DNA from: Acidimicrobiia bacterium
GTDB taxonomy: Bacteria > Actinomycetota > Acidimicrobiia > Acidimicrobiales > SKKL01
Direction of reading: 5' to 3'
DNA: 64,000 nt
NCBI GenBank assembly: GCA_016649895.1
Contig: JAENWR010000001.1
Span: 51,688-115,687 of the forward strand
Below, piece after piece: positions 52,828 through 61,372 of this stretch; within the stretch, counting starts at the first letter, position 1; each line of letters opens with the position of its first letter. The translations under genes were made by a program, and so were the position numbers. The notes under the pieces are model-generated. The model was not told the origin of the DNA. It ran no database searches and worked only from the letters and a program-made list of their open reading frames with translations.

Positions 52828-54603
52828 TCAGGTCTCCGAAGGGGTCGAGGAATCGGTCAGGGAATCAGTCAGGGAGCTCATCAGCGAGGGCTGGGGCGCT
52901 GGCATCTCGACGCGCACGAGCGCGTCCGTGGTGTCGGGGAGGAACCCGAGGAGAAGGTAGCCACCGACCGACGCGCCCGCGGCAAGGGCGACCGGTCGCA
53001 CCGATCCGCGCGACGGCGCCGCTCCGTCGTTGGCCAGCACCAAAGGTCCGTAGCGGGTGCTGAACGAGCGCCGCGAACCCGCTTCGATGCCCAGCGCGGC
53101 GACGAGATCGTCGGTGACGACCGCATCGGCGCCGGTCAGGGCATCGGCGTCGATCGAGACCCGTAGCCACCAGTGGCCCTCGGCCGCCAGGCCCCGGTCA
53201 CCCGGTGCCGTGCCGTCGCTCGCGTACGGCGTCGCACCCCATTCGCGCAGCTCGAACTGGTCGGGGCCGACCCGGACGAAACGGCGATCTCGGGCGAGCA
53301 CCCCCCACCACGAGTCGACGGCGTCGCCGTCGGTCACTGCCTCGTCGCCCGTCTCGCGATTCTCGACCACGTCGTCGCCGGCATCGAGGGCGCCGCCCAG
53401 GTGGAACCGTGCCAACGCGGCGACGCTCATGGCTCCACCCGTCGCGTCGAGCGCCCGGACGGCCCGCTCCGTCTGCGAACCGTCGGTCGACACCACCAGG
53501 TCGTGCACGATCCGGGCCGGCTGTTCGGCCAGCCACGCCTCGACGTGGTCGGGCGAGATGCCGATCGCCGCGAGGTCGCCGCGGACCTGATCCAGGGGGC
53601 GGACGCCACCGTCCTCGTGGAGCACCCGTCGAGTCTCGACCACCGGATCGCCCGAACCATCGGGCGCGGCCGCGAGCCAGCCTTCCCGCGCCTTCACCGG
53701 GACGTACGGGCCGGCGAGGTGGAGCACGAGGAGCGAGCGGGTGTCCGGGAGCGCAGGCAGACCCTCGGCGAGGAGCACCTCGTCTGCCACAACCATCGGC
53801 GCGACCGATCCCAACCGCTCGGTGACACGGGCGACGACCGGCGCTACGCGCCCCGGGTACCGAGCCACGACCGCGGCCACACGACGGGTGGCCCGTTCAC
53901 GGAGCTGGCGGACCCGTTCGCCGCCCAACCCGATCTGATCGCCCAGTTCCGCTCGGGCCACCGGGCCCTTGTGGCTCGTGAGCGGGAGCACCAGGTGTTC
54001 GAAGACGACCTGATCGCGGAGGTCTCCCACCGCGCCGAGGACGGCATCGAGCTCCGCGAGCAACCAGGTCGCCTCGTCCGCGGCGGGGCCCCGGTCGTCA
54101 GCACCGCCGCGGGGGCTGACATCGGTGCGGGGGTCCTCGGCATCGATTCGCTCGCAGGCGGCGGCCAGCGCGGCATCGACGAGGGCCGCGGTGGTGGTGC
54201 GGCCCATGCCCGCCCACGCCCGGATGTCGCCGATCGGGGCGGCGGCGACATCGGCCCACGTGGCGATGTTCTGCCCCCGGAGGATCCGCCCCAGGCGCGT
54301 CGGGATCGGCTGCTCCGCGATCAGGCGGGGGCAACCGGCGATGGCCGGGATGATCTGGTCCAGGCGGCGGTCACCAAGGCGATCGACGGCCCCGGAGCGC
54401 AGGCCGTTGACGATGATCGACCGGGCGTCGTCCAACGCGTCCGCACCTCGCGGCACCGGGGCGACCGCCAGGTCGGCTCCCGACACCGGAGTGGGGCGGC
54501 CGTTGACGTTGACGAGGCCACCGAGGTCGAGGCGGCTCGTCGGCGGCAGCACCTCGAGCGGGGCGAAGAGCATGCTGAGGCCGAGTCGATCGCGATCCTT
54601 CAT
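52828..54603 (-). CDS. Large DNA-binding protein with alpha-CTD-like and sigma-region-4-like modules
   Basis: 591 aa from ATG 54603 (AAGGAG just upstream; GTG 54696 is an alternative). A helix-hairpin-helix near residues 100-149 (TWADVAAAPIGDIRAWAGMGRTTTAALVDAAL) resembles the RNA polymerase alpha C-terminal domain. Residues 194-244 (ARAELGDQIGLGGERVRQLRERATRRV) are a sigma-70 region 4 type HTH. The C-terminal 300 residues have no recognised domain. First gene of the operon; probably recognises DNA or controls the operon. Confidence 0.72.
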   Translation of the reverse strand: MKDRDRLGLSMLFAPLEVLPPTSRLDLGGLVNVNGRPTPVSGADLAVAPVPRGADALDDARSIIVNGLRSGAVDRLGDRRLDQIIPAIAGCPRLIAEQPIPTRLGRILRGQNIATWADVAAAPIGDIRAWAGMGRTTTAALVDAALAAACERIDAEDPRTDVSPRGGADDRGPAADEATWLLAELDAVLGAVGDLRDQVVFEHLVLPLTSHKGPVARAELGDQIGLGGERVRQLRERATRRVAAVVARYPGRVAPVVARVTERLGSVAPMVVADEVLLAEGLPALPDTRSLLVLHLAGPYVPVKAREGWLAAAPDGSGDPVVETRRVLHEDGGVRPLDQVRGDLAAIGISPDHVEAWLAEQPARIVHDLVVSTDGSQTERAVRALDATGGAMSVAALARFHLGGALDAGDDVVENRETGDEAVTDGDAVDSWWGVLARDRRFVRVGPDQFELREWGATPYASDGTAPGDRGLAAEGHWWLRVSIDADALTGADAVVTDDLVAALGIEAGSRRSFSTRYGPLVLANDGAAPSRGSVRPVALAAGASVGGYLLLGFLPDTTDALVRVEMPAPQPSLMSSLTDSLTDSSTPSET

Positions 54604-54711
54604 GGCTCCTTGCACGCTCCGGCGACGGACCTGGACATCGTAGTGGTGCGAGAACTCGAGGAGGTTCGCAACCTGGGTGCCGCCGACGAGGGGCACCTGT
54701 CAGCGGCCTGC

Positions 54712-54945
54712 ATGACGAATACGAAGAACACGCCCATCGAGGCTTTGGAGCGCTCGTTCCCACTCCGGGTGCTGCGCTACCGACTGCGACGGGGGAGCGG
54801 TGGGGGAGAACTGGTTGCTGCCGGGTGTGAGGCGAGAGCCCGGGCCGAGCACCTGCCTGACAAGTGCACGATCCAGCTGAGGGCCGGCGATGTGTTGCGG
54901 ATGCTGACGCCAAGCGGCGGCTGGGGTCGAGCGTCGACCGGCTGA
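54712..54945 (+). pseudogene. Hydantoinase B 3'-end fragment, copy D
   Basis: MTNTKNTPIEALERSFPLRVLR, then a jump from GSGG straight to GELVAAG and LPDKCTIQLRAGDVLRMLTPSGGWG: an internal deletion relative to copy C. It lies between the start of the five-gene operon and the HipBA pair. Confidence 0.75.
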
Positions 54946-54987
54946 GGATTGTCGGGATCTACCGTGCATCAGGGTTGCGAAGTGGAC

Positions 54988-55005
54988 TGTCAGGATTTCC
55001 TGACA
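54988..55005. promoter_or_regulatory. Perfect palindrome upstream of hipBA, HipB operator candidate
   Basis: TGTCAGGA and TCCTGACA (8-bp arms, 2-base centre) end 27 bases before the hipB ATG. HipB family members bind such palindromes to repress their own operon. Confidence 0.65.
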
Positions 55006-55032
55006 ACTCGCAGTTCAGGAGAACGGACCGCC

Positions 55033-55263
55033 ATGGCTACAAACGACACGATCAAGTTGATCGCTACGACGCTTCGAGACGAGCGGCGGCGTCGGAACCT
55101 GACCCAGGAGCAATTCGCGGATCTCCTTGGCGTCACTCGCGCCTACCTTGGTGAGCTCGAATCTGGCAAGGGTACCACTCACCTCATCCGGCTCGTGCGT
55201 GCCCTCAATGCCGTCGGCGTCGATCTCGTCCCCGTGCGCCGCCACGACAGCAACCAACCGTGA
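55033..55263 (+). CDS. XRE-family HipB-like antitoxin
   Basis: 76 aa. A single HTH domain: LRDERRRRNLTQEQFADLLGVTRAYLGELESGKGTTHLIRLVRAL. ATG 55033; overlaps the hipA start (GTGA). Confidence 0.87.
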   Translation: MATNDTIKLIATTLRDERRRRNLTQEQFADLLGVTRAYLGELESGKGTTHLIRLVRALNAVGVDLVPVRRHDSNQP

Positions 55264-56570
55264 GCCGCGACCCGCTGGTGGTGACCCTCGACGGCATTCC
55301 CGTCGCCGAGATCAGCGACGCAGGTAGCGGCCTGTGCGCACTGCGCTACCTCGACGACGTCGTCGGGGCCCAGGTGGGCCAGCCCCTTATCTCAGTCCGC
55401 CTGCCCGTCCGCAATGAGGTGTGGCCGGCGATGCAGGGAACCCAGGCCTACCTCGACGGTGTCCTCCCGGAAGGATGGATGCGAGACCAGCTCGCCAAGA
55501 ATGCCCGCCTCCCCGCAGGGGACACCTTCGGTCTGCTGGCGCGCTACGGCGGCGACTGCGCCGGTGCCGTCGCGTTCCACGACCGCGACTCCGAACCAGC
55601 CCCGCCGGGTGTGCGCTGGTTGGACCCGGCAGAGCTGACCGCCGCGCTCGCCGACCTGCGCACCCTCCCGTTGGGTGACGGCACCGACGACACCATCCGA
55701 CTCAGTCTCGGCGGCGTCCAGGAGAAGCTGGTCGTCGTACGCGACAGCGGGGAGGGCGAGAGCGGCGAGCACGACACCGTGCGCTACGGCACTCCGACGG
55801 GAACGACACCGTCGACCCACATCCTGAAGCCCTCCGCACTCAACAGCGATGGGAGCGAACGCTTTCCCGGCATCGCCGAGGTCGAGCACCTCTGCGTGCG
55901 CCTCGCCGCGGTCATCGCCAGTGACCGCATCAGCGGTGTCGGCTTCACCGCGGCGACCACTAGCCTTGAGACGATCGGCGGCCGCAAGGTTCTCGTCGTG
56001 GAACGCTATGACCGGCGCGGAACGAACCGCCTACATCAGGAGGACGGCTGCCAGATCCTCGGCCGACCACCGTCGGAGAAGTATCAGGACGAGTCGAACA
56101 ATCGTGTGAGGCTCGCCGCAATCGCCCAAGCGCTCGAGACCTACGGCGCCGACCCGCTGCTCGACCAGCGAGCCCTGCTGCAACAGGTTGCGTACACGGT
56201 ATGCGTCGGCAATGCTGACCTCCACGCGCGCAACCTCTCGGTCGTCCACGACGATGGGGTGCGCCTCGCACCGATGTACGATGTCGTCGCCACCGCGTCC
56301 TGGACCGACGTGAGCACCGAGTTCGGCCTGCGCATTGGCGAGCAGTACGACATCCGCGACGTACGCGTCGGTGACCTGGTGAGCGAAGCGGTCACGTGGG
56401 GGCTCGGCGAGAGGGCCGCCCGACGGGCCGTCGACGTTGTCGGTGACGCCGTCACCGACAACGTCGAGATGGTCCGCGACGAGATCCTCGAAGCCGGATT
56501 CGGATCCGACCAGCTGCTGCGCGCTGTCGACGTCATCATCGAACGGACTGGTCGGGTGCTCGAGAACTAG
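55260..56570 (+). CDS. hipA: HipA-family serine/threonine kinase toxin
   Basis: 436 aa. N-terminal HipA domain, LSLGGVQEK (148-156, P-loop region), ILKP (188-191, ATP-binding Lys), catalytic NADLHARN (318-325) with Asp320, and APMYDVV metal loop. GTG start overlaps hipB. Members phosphorylate GltX or other tRNA synthetases and induce dormancy; the target is unknown here. Confidence 0.88.
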   Translation: MSRDPLVVTLDGIPVAEISDAGSGLCALRYLDDVVGAQVGQPLISVRLPVRNEVWPAMQGTQAYLDGVLPEGWMRDQLAKNARLPAGDTFGLLARYGGDCAGAVAFHDRDSEPAPPGVRWLDPAELTAALADLRTLPLGDGTDDTIRLSLGGVQEKLVVVRDSGEGESGEHDTVRYGTPTGTTPSTHILKPSALNSDGSERFPGIAEVEHLCVRLAAVIASDRISGVGFTAATTSLETIGGRKVLVVERYDRRGTNRLHQEDGCQILGRPPSEKYQDESNNRVRLAAIAQALETYGADPLLDQRALLQQVAYTVCVGNADLHARNLSVVHDDGVRLAPMYDVVATASWTDVSTEFGLRIGEQYDIRDVRVGDLVSEAVTWGLGERAARRAVDVVGDAVTDNVEMVRDEILEAGFGSDQLLRAVDVIIERTGRVLEN

Positions 56571-56673
56571 GTTCGCTGTCGCGCCGGAGCGCACCGCCTG
56601 GAGCGGGTTGACGAACACCCGGGAACAACCCGATCCCGGCCACGTCTGGGATCCAACTGGTAGCGTTCTCCCT

Positions 56674-56910
56674 ATGGAAGCCACCGTTGATGAGGTCGGC
56701 CGGATCGTGTTGCCCAAGCCGTTGCGGGACAGGTTGCGGTTGACCCCTGGGACAAAGGTCGACGTCAGCGAGTACGGGGATGGTCTGCACGTCACGCCGG
56801 TGAGCCGCACAGCACGCATCGAGGAGCGAGAGGGGCGGCTCGTCGCCGTCGCCGATACACCCATCACCGACGACGATGTGGTCGCACTGATCGATGCCGG
56901 CCGCCGGTGA
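56674..56910 (+). CDS. AbrB-type antitoxin (VapB)
   Basis: 78 aa. SpoVT/AbrB swapped-hairpin fold: VDEVGRIVLPKPLRDRLRLTPGTKVDV. ATG 56674. Stop overlaps the PIN gene start (GTGA). Confidence 0.87.
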   Translation: MEATVDEVGRIVLPKPLRDRLRLTPGTKVDVSEYGDGLHVTPVSRTARIEEREGRLVAVADTPITDDDVVALIDAGRR

Positions 56911-57317
56911 CAGACCTGCTCCTCGACACCAGCGTGGCGGTCCCGTTGCTCTTGACATCGCATGTCGCTCACCGCGTCGTGAGCGAGTCACTCGTCGACC
57001 GCTCGGTCGCCCTTTCGGGGCACGCCCTGCACGAGACCTACGCAGTCCTCACCCGCCTGCCCGGCGATGCACGTGTCGCCCCGGAGGATGCGGTTCGCCT
57101 GCTGCGTGAGCGTTTCGAACCAGCTGTGGTGTTGGATGTCCGGGCGGTTCGGTCCGCATCGACCGCGCTGGCCGACAGCGGCGTCGCGGGCGGCGCCACC
57201 TACGACGGGCTGGTCGCGCTCGCCGCCCGAGCGGCCGGGCTTCCGCTGGGCACCAGGGATCGTCGTGCGCAGAGCACCTACCAGCTACTCGGCGTGCAGG
57301 TGGAGATGATCGGTTGA
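56907..57317 (+). CDS. PIN-domain toxin (VapC)
   Basis: 136 aa. LLLDTSVAVPLLL, LHETYAVLTRLPGD, GGATYDGLVALAARA and LGTRDRRA supply the four acidic PIN positions. Second VapBC-type pair of the window, unrelated in antitoxin type to the one at 20.5 kb. Confidence 0.87.
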   Translation: MTDLLLDTSVAVPLLLTSHVAHRVVSESLVDRSVALSGHALHETYAVLTRLPGDARVAPEDAVRLLRERFEPAVVLDVRAVRSASTALADSGVAGGATYDGLVALAARAAGLPLGTRDRRAQSTYQLLGVQVEMIG

Positions 57318-57504
57318 TGGCCAAGCGCCCTGCCCAGCTCGCCATGGTCCGACGCACACCGTTCTGGGTACGTCAGGCGCGTGCGGAGGCGAGTTCTCGT
57401 ACCAAGAACCGGTGGTCGTCCGGCAGTGGGGCTCGTCGCTTCGCGCGGAAGGCGGCGGACTAGGGTGCCGACGTGCATGGTTCCCCGGATCGACGACGAC
57501 CACG

Positions 57505-57972
57505 GTGAGCCGGCTCGACGAGATCGGCGAGCAGGACGGCTGGCGGTGCTGGCTCTGCGACGAGCCGGTCGATCCCGACATGTCGGTGAACGATCCACGC
57601 GGACCGAGTGTCGACCAGCGCACCACGGCGGCCAAGGCGAAGGCGAAGTCCAAGGCAAAGGGTGCGACCGCGGTGACCGAGCGGCTCGCGCACCGAGCGT
57701 GCAACACCGGCAAGGGCGCCACCAACCCGGTGGCGCCCTGGGCCGACCACCTCTTCGTCGCCGATCCGGCGCCGCTCATCGCCACCGCCGGTCGGCTCGA
57801 GCGCAAGGGTGGTCGAGAGGCCGTCGGGCGCTGCCCGACGCGCGACGACGCCGAGGTGGCGGCCGCGTGGCTCGTCGACCGACTCTCGCGCCTGTCGCCG
57901 AACCTCGCGGTCACCGTCGACATCGAGCCAGGTGGCGGCCAGTTCCTCATGGTGCTCCGAGCCGCGTCGTAG
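57505..57972 (+). CDS. HNH-like zinc-finger protein
   Basis: 155 aa, GTG start. Cys pair in RCWLCDEPVD and a later LAHRACNTGKGA resemble the treble-clef core of HNH nucleases, with a Lys/Ala-rich insert between (AKAKAKSKAKG). The C-terminal region has alpha-beta character. Nuclease activity is uncertain. Confidence 0.5.
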   Translation: MSRLDEIGEQDGWRCWLCDEPVDPDMSVNDPRGPSVDQRTTAAKAKAKSKAKGATAVTERLAHRACNTGKGATNPVAPWADHLFVADPAPLIATAGRLERKGGREAVGRCPTRDDAEVAAAWLVDRLSRLSPNLAVTVDIEPGGGQFLMVLRAAS

Positions 57973-58032
57973 GGGACGCCTCACGTCCTTGCGCCCTCGC
58001 TGGGCCGTGGACGAACCGGTGCGCGAGCGGTG

Positions 58033-58296
58033 TCAGCCGGGAGCTGCGTCGGCCATGCGCTCGGCGAGGTGGAGGTCGTGCAGCATCCAGCGACCAGCGC
58101 CGTTCGTCCGTCGGGTCACCTCGATCCCCTCGCCCGACGAGGTGACCGTCACCTTCCGCCACTCCTTGGCCGGACGGCCGGTGAGCGTCGCGATGCGGGT
58201 GGGGGAGGAGAGGGTTCGGGTCTCGAACCGACCCTCGATCCTGGTCAGCGCGAGGTCGGTACCGTGGGTGATCGCGACGACCCATCGGTGTCGCAC
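58033..58296 (-). CDS. Small unknown protein
   Basis: 87 aa, GTG start. Beta-rich sequence (WVVAITHGTDLALTRIEGRFETRTL, KVTVTSSGEGIEVTRR) without recognised motif. Convergent with the HNH-like gene and divergent from the cNMP protein; only codon pattern and position support it. Confidence 0.5.
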   Translation of the reverse strand: MRHRWVVAITHGTDLALTRIEGRFETRTLSSPTRIATLTGRPAKEWRKVTVTSSGEGIEVTRRTNGAGRWMLHDLHLAERMADAAPG

Positions 58297-58358
58297 CGCC
58301 CGGACGGTACTCGGCGGCTGTGCTGCATGTTACCGACTCACGCTCCTAGTCTGCGCGC

Positions 58359-58775
58359 ATGGCCGACTACCTCGCACAACTGGCATCGGTGTCGCTCTTT
58401 TCGGGAGCGACCGACGCAGAGCTCGCCCAGATCTCGAAGGTCACCACCGAGGTGAAGCTCGACTCCGGAACGGTGCTCATGGAACAAGGAGCGTCGGCGC
58501 GCGAGGCGTTCGTCATCGTCGAGGGCTCGGCCGAGGTCACGGTCGACGGGACGAGCGTCGCCACGCTGGGGCCGGGCGACTGCGTTGGTGAGGTCGCCCT
58601 GCTCGACAAGGGCCCCCGCAGTGCCACCGTGACCGCCACGTCGGCCCTCACGACCCTGGTGCTCGACCCGCGGGAGTTCAAGACCCTGCTCCTCACCGTT
58701 CCGGCGATCGCCGTGAAGGTGGCGATGGCGCTCGCGTCCCGCGTGCGGGAGTGCGACACCAAGCTCTACGGCTGA
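58359..58775 (+). CDS. Cyclic nucleotide-binding domain protein
   Basis: 138 aa, one CRP-type cNMP-binding domain: LASVSLFSGATDAELAQI, LMEQGASAREAFVIVEGSAEV, phosphate-binding cassette GDCVGEVALLDKGPRSATVTA. No HTH follows, so it is a stand-alone sensor rather than a transcription factor. Confidence 0.87.
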   Translation: MADYLAQLASVSLFSGATDAELAQISKVTTEVKLDSGTVLMEQGASAREAFVIVEGSAEVTVDGTSVATLGPGDCVGEVALLDKGPRSATVTATSALTTLVLDPREFKTLLLTVPAIAVKVAMALASRVRECDTKLYG

Positions 58776-58858
58776 CCGGTCCGCCGACCACAACTCGGCT
58801 GACGCTTCCCCCTGCTGACCCTTTCCCGGTGCTGACATGGTGTGAGTAACCTCCGCTC

Positions 58859-59638
58859 ATGGATCTGAACGGAAGCTCAGCACTGGTCACCGGCGGCGCC
58901 TCTGGCCTCGGTGAGGCTACGGCCCGGCTGCTCGCGGAGCGTGGCGCCCGCGTCGTCGTCGTCGACATGAACGCCGAGAAGGGGGAGGCCGTCGCCCGCG
59001 ACATCGGTGGCGTGTTCGCCTCGGCCGATGTCACCGACACCGCGCAGGTGATCGCGGCGATCGAAGCGGCCAAGGAGATGGGTCCCCTCCGGGCGCTTGT
59101 CACCGCGGCGGGCATCGGCTTCGCAACTCGAACGATCGGGCGCGATGGGCAGTACGAGTCGGCCCACGACCTCGACGTGTTCAACAAGGTGATCCAGGTC
59201 AACCTGGTCGGCACGTTCAACTGCGCCCGTCTGGCTGCCACGGCCATGTCGCAGAACGATCCCGTCGACGCCGACGGTCAGCGCGGCGCCATCGTCACCG
59301 TCACCTCGGTCGCGGCGTTCGAGGGCCAGGTCGGCCAGGTCTCGTACTCGGCGTCGAAGGGCGGCGTGGTCGGACTCACCCTGCCGATGGCCCGCGACCT
59401 CAGCGTCGTCGGCGTCCGGGTCAACTGCATCGCCCCCGGTCTCATCGACACCCCGATCTACGGTTCGGGCCCGCAGTCCGATGCCTTCAAGGCCAACCTC
59501 AAGCGCGACGTGCTGTTCCCCGACCGGCTCGGCACGTCGGCCGAGTTCGCCTCGATGGCCGTCGAGCTCCTCACCAACGACTACATGAACGCCGAGGTCG
59601 TGCGCGTCGATGGTGGGCTGCGGTTCCAGCCCAAGTGA
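58859..59638 (+). CDS. SDR-family oxidoreductase (3-hydroxyacyl-CoA dehydrogenase type 2-like)
   Basis: 259 aa. NAD-binding TGGASGLGEATARLL with Asp of VVDMNAE selecting NAD; catalytic Ser in VTSVAAF, and YSASKGG with Tyr and Lys. The long loop before the active site (GRDGQYESAHDLDVFNKVIQVN) and the IDTPIYGSGP segment match HSD10-like enzymes of fatty-acid and steroid oxidation. Confidence 0.88.
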   Translation: MDLNGSSALVTGGASGLGEATARLLAERGARVVVVDMNAEKGEAVARDIGGVFASADVTDTAQVIAAIEAAKEMGPLRALVTAAGIGFATRTIGRDGQYESAHDLDVFNKVIQVNLVGTFNCARLAATAMSQNDPVDADGQRGAIVTVTSVAAFEGQVGQVSYSASKGGVVGLTLPMARDLSVVGVRVNCIAPGLIDTPIYGSGPQSDAFKANLKRDVLFPDRLGTSAEFASMAVELLTNDYMNAEVVRVDGGLRFQPK

Positions 59639-59662
59639 TGCGGCAGCGTTGATCGCCGCTGG

Positions 59663-61006
59663 TCAGGTCGCGGGGTTGGTGGCCACCTCGTCGAGGCGCT
59701 CGAGGGTGGCCGCCATGGCCGGCGGGTGCCGTCGCGGCCAGCCGAGCAGCTCGATGAACCAGGGCGCCTTCGATGTCGACCAGTCGAAGGTCTCGGTGAC
59801 GCGAGTGCCGCCCTCGACCGGTTGGAGCTGGTAGCGCCAGCGATGCCCCCCGAAGTGCGTCCAGGCGATGAGGCGGTCGGGCTCGTACTCGACCACCTCG
59901 TTGCTCATCCGGTAGGGCACCCCGATCTTCATCCCCATGCTGAAGCGCGACCCGAGGCGGAGCGGCTCGGGATCGCTGTCGTGTGAGCCGGTGACCGAGC
60001 CCGATCCGTCGATGCGGGCGTGCTGCGATGGGTCGGTCAGCACCGCGAAGATGTCGGTCGCCGACGCGGCGATGGTGCGCGTCACCGACACCATGCGGTC
60101 GTCGGACGCCCGCTCGGGCCGGCCGAGGACGGCACGCAGCGCCGGCTCGAGGTGGGTGTGACCGAACTCGAAGCCGCTGTCGAGCAGCACGGTCGGCCGC
60201 ACCCGCTGGCTCACGAGGAGCAGCGACTTGACGAGCTCGCGGCCGTACAGGAGTGCGGGCGCGAAGGTCGGGATCGGCAGCAGGGTTGGCCGCCCGAGCA
60301 CCCTCCCGAGCGTGGCGGTGAACTCGTGGTTCGTCACCGGGTTGGGGGCCACCACGTTCACCGGGCCCGACACGTCGGTCTCGATGAGGTGGCAGATCGC
60401 GGCGACGTGGTCGGCCAGGGTGATCCAACTCTGCCACTGGTCCCCCGATCCGAGGCGTCCGCCGACGCCGAGCTTGAACGGCAGCAGCTGCTTGGCCAGC
60501 GCCCCGCCCTCGGCGTCGAGCACGATGCCGGTGCGGATCGTGCAGGTGCGGACACCGGCATCGGCGGCGGGTCGAGTGGCGGCCTCCCACGCCACGCAGA
60601 CACCGGCGAGGAAGTCGTCGCCCGCCGGGCTCTCCTCGGTGAGGACCTCGTCGCCGCGGTCGCCGTAGTAGCCGATCGCCGACCCGCTGATGAACACCGA
60701 GGGACGACGTTCGAGGCCGGCGATGGTCTCGGCCAGCAGCGTGGTGCCGCGGGTGCGGCTGTCGAGGATCGTGCGCTTTTGCTCCTCGGTCCAGCGCGAG
60801 TCGGCGATGCCCTCACCGGCGAGGTGCACCACGGCATCGGCGTCCTCCAGCGATGCGGAGTCGATGCGCCCCGCAACTGGATCCCAGCCGATGTCGCCCG
60901 GCCCGGGACTGCGGGTGAGGGCCACCGAGGTGTGCCCCCGCCGCTCCAGCTCGGCTTGGAGCGCAGTGCCGATGAACCCGTTGGCCCCGCTGATGACGAC
61001 CTTCAT
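59663..61006 (-). CDS. TIGR01777-type epimerase fused to an SRPBCC domain
   Basis: 447 aa. Residues 1-295: atypical SDR with GANGFIGTAL, HLAGEGIADSRWTEEQKRTILDSR, SGSAIGYYG and NVVAPNPVTNHEF (TIGR01777). Residues about 305-445: SRPBCC/polyketide-cyclase-like (VTRTIAASATDIFAVLTDPSQHARID ... VTETFDWSTSKAPWF). Both domains exist separately elsewhere. Function unknown. ATG 61006. Confidence 0.85.
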   Translation of the reverse strand: MKVVISGANGFIGTALQAELERRGHTSVALTRSPGPGDIGWDPVAGRIDSASLEDADAVVHLAGEGIADSRWTEEQKRTILDSRTRGTTLLAETIAGLERRPSVFISGSAIGYYGDRGDEVLTEESPAGDDFLAGVCVAWEAATRPAADAGVRTCTIRTGIVLDAEGGALAKQLLPFKLGVGGRLGSGDQWQSWITLADHVAAICHLIETDVSGPVNVVAPNPVTNHEFTATLGRVLGRPTLLPIPTFAPALLYGRELVKSLLLVSQRVRPTVLLDSGFEFGHTHLEPALRAVLGRPERASDDRMVSVTRTIAASATDIFAVLTDPSQHARIDGSGSVTGSHDSDPEPLRLGSRFSMGMKIGVPYRMSNEVVEYEPDRLIAWTHFGGHRWRYQLQPVEGGTRVTETFDWSTSKAPWFIELLGWPRRHPPAMAATLERLDEVATNPAT

Positions 61007-61122
61007 CGACTCGCTCCTCGTGGATGGTGATGTCGGCTTCAGTCTGCCGGGGCGCGGGTGGATCGCCCCCGCGGTGGCCCGCTGGGCGTACGGTGGAGCA
61101 ACCGAGGACGGGGAGGTCCGGC

Positions 61123-61350
61123 GTGGCAGATGAACGTTCGAAGCGTGGGTTGAATCCCGGCGTCGTCGTGGCAGGGGTCCTGGCGGTGCTGCTCCTGGTG
61201 TTCATCTTCCAGAACACCGACGAGGTCAGGGTCACCGCCTACTTCTGGGAGTTCAGAGGGCCGCTCTGGCTGGTGCTCATCGTCACCGTCGCAGTGGGTC
61301 TGGTGATCCTCGAGCTGTTCAACGCCCTGCTGCGTCGTCGGCGACGCTGA
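61123..61350 (+). CDS. LapA-domain (DUF1049) small membrane protein
   Basis: 75 aa, GTG start. Two membrane helices (VVVAGVLAVLLLVFIFQNT, PLWLVLIVTVAVGLVILELFNALL) separated by the DEVRVTAYFWEFRGP loop, with FQNT..V and a basic end as in LapA family proteins. Confidence 0.8.
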   Translation: MADERSKRGLNPGVVVAGVLAVLLLVFIFQNTDEVRVTAYFWEFRGPLWLVLIVTVAVGLVILELFNALLRRRRR

Positions 61351-61372
61351 GCCGCGTCAGGTCGCCTCGCCT

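Noticed and set aside
48111..54603. Complete BREX system
   Set aside because: PglZ, BrxX/PglX, BrxA, BrxB and BrxL are missing; only BrxC/D-like ATPases and a helicase are present.
39721..54945. Hydantoinase B genes
   Set aside because: Only the last 50-115 residues are present in each copy, with indels; none can be an enzyme.
56600..56640. Fifth hydantoinase fragment (GTTGACGAACACCCGGGAAC)
   Set aside because: Only about 20 bases resemble the start of the repeat and no downstream part follows; likely chance.
57318..57504. Gene between VapC and the HNH-like gene
   Set aside because: Frames here are short, without family features, and antisense to neighbours.
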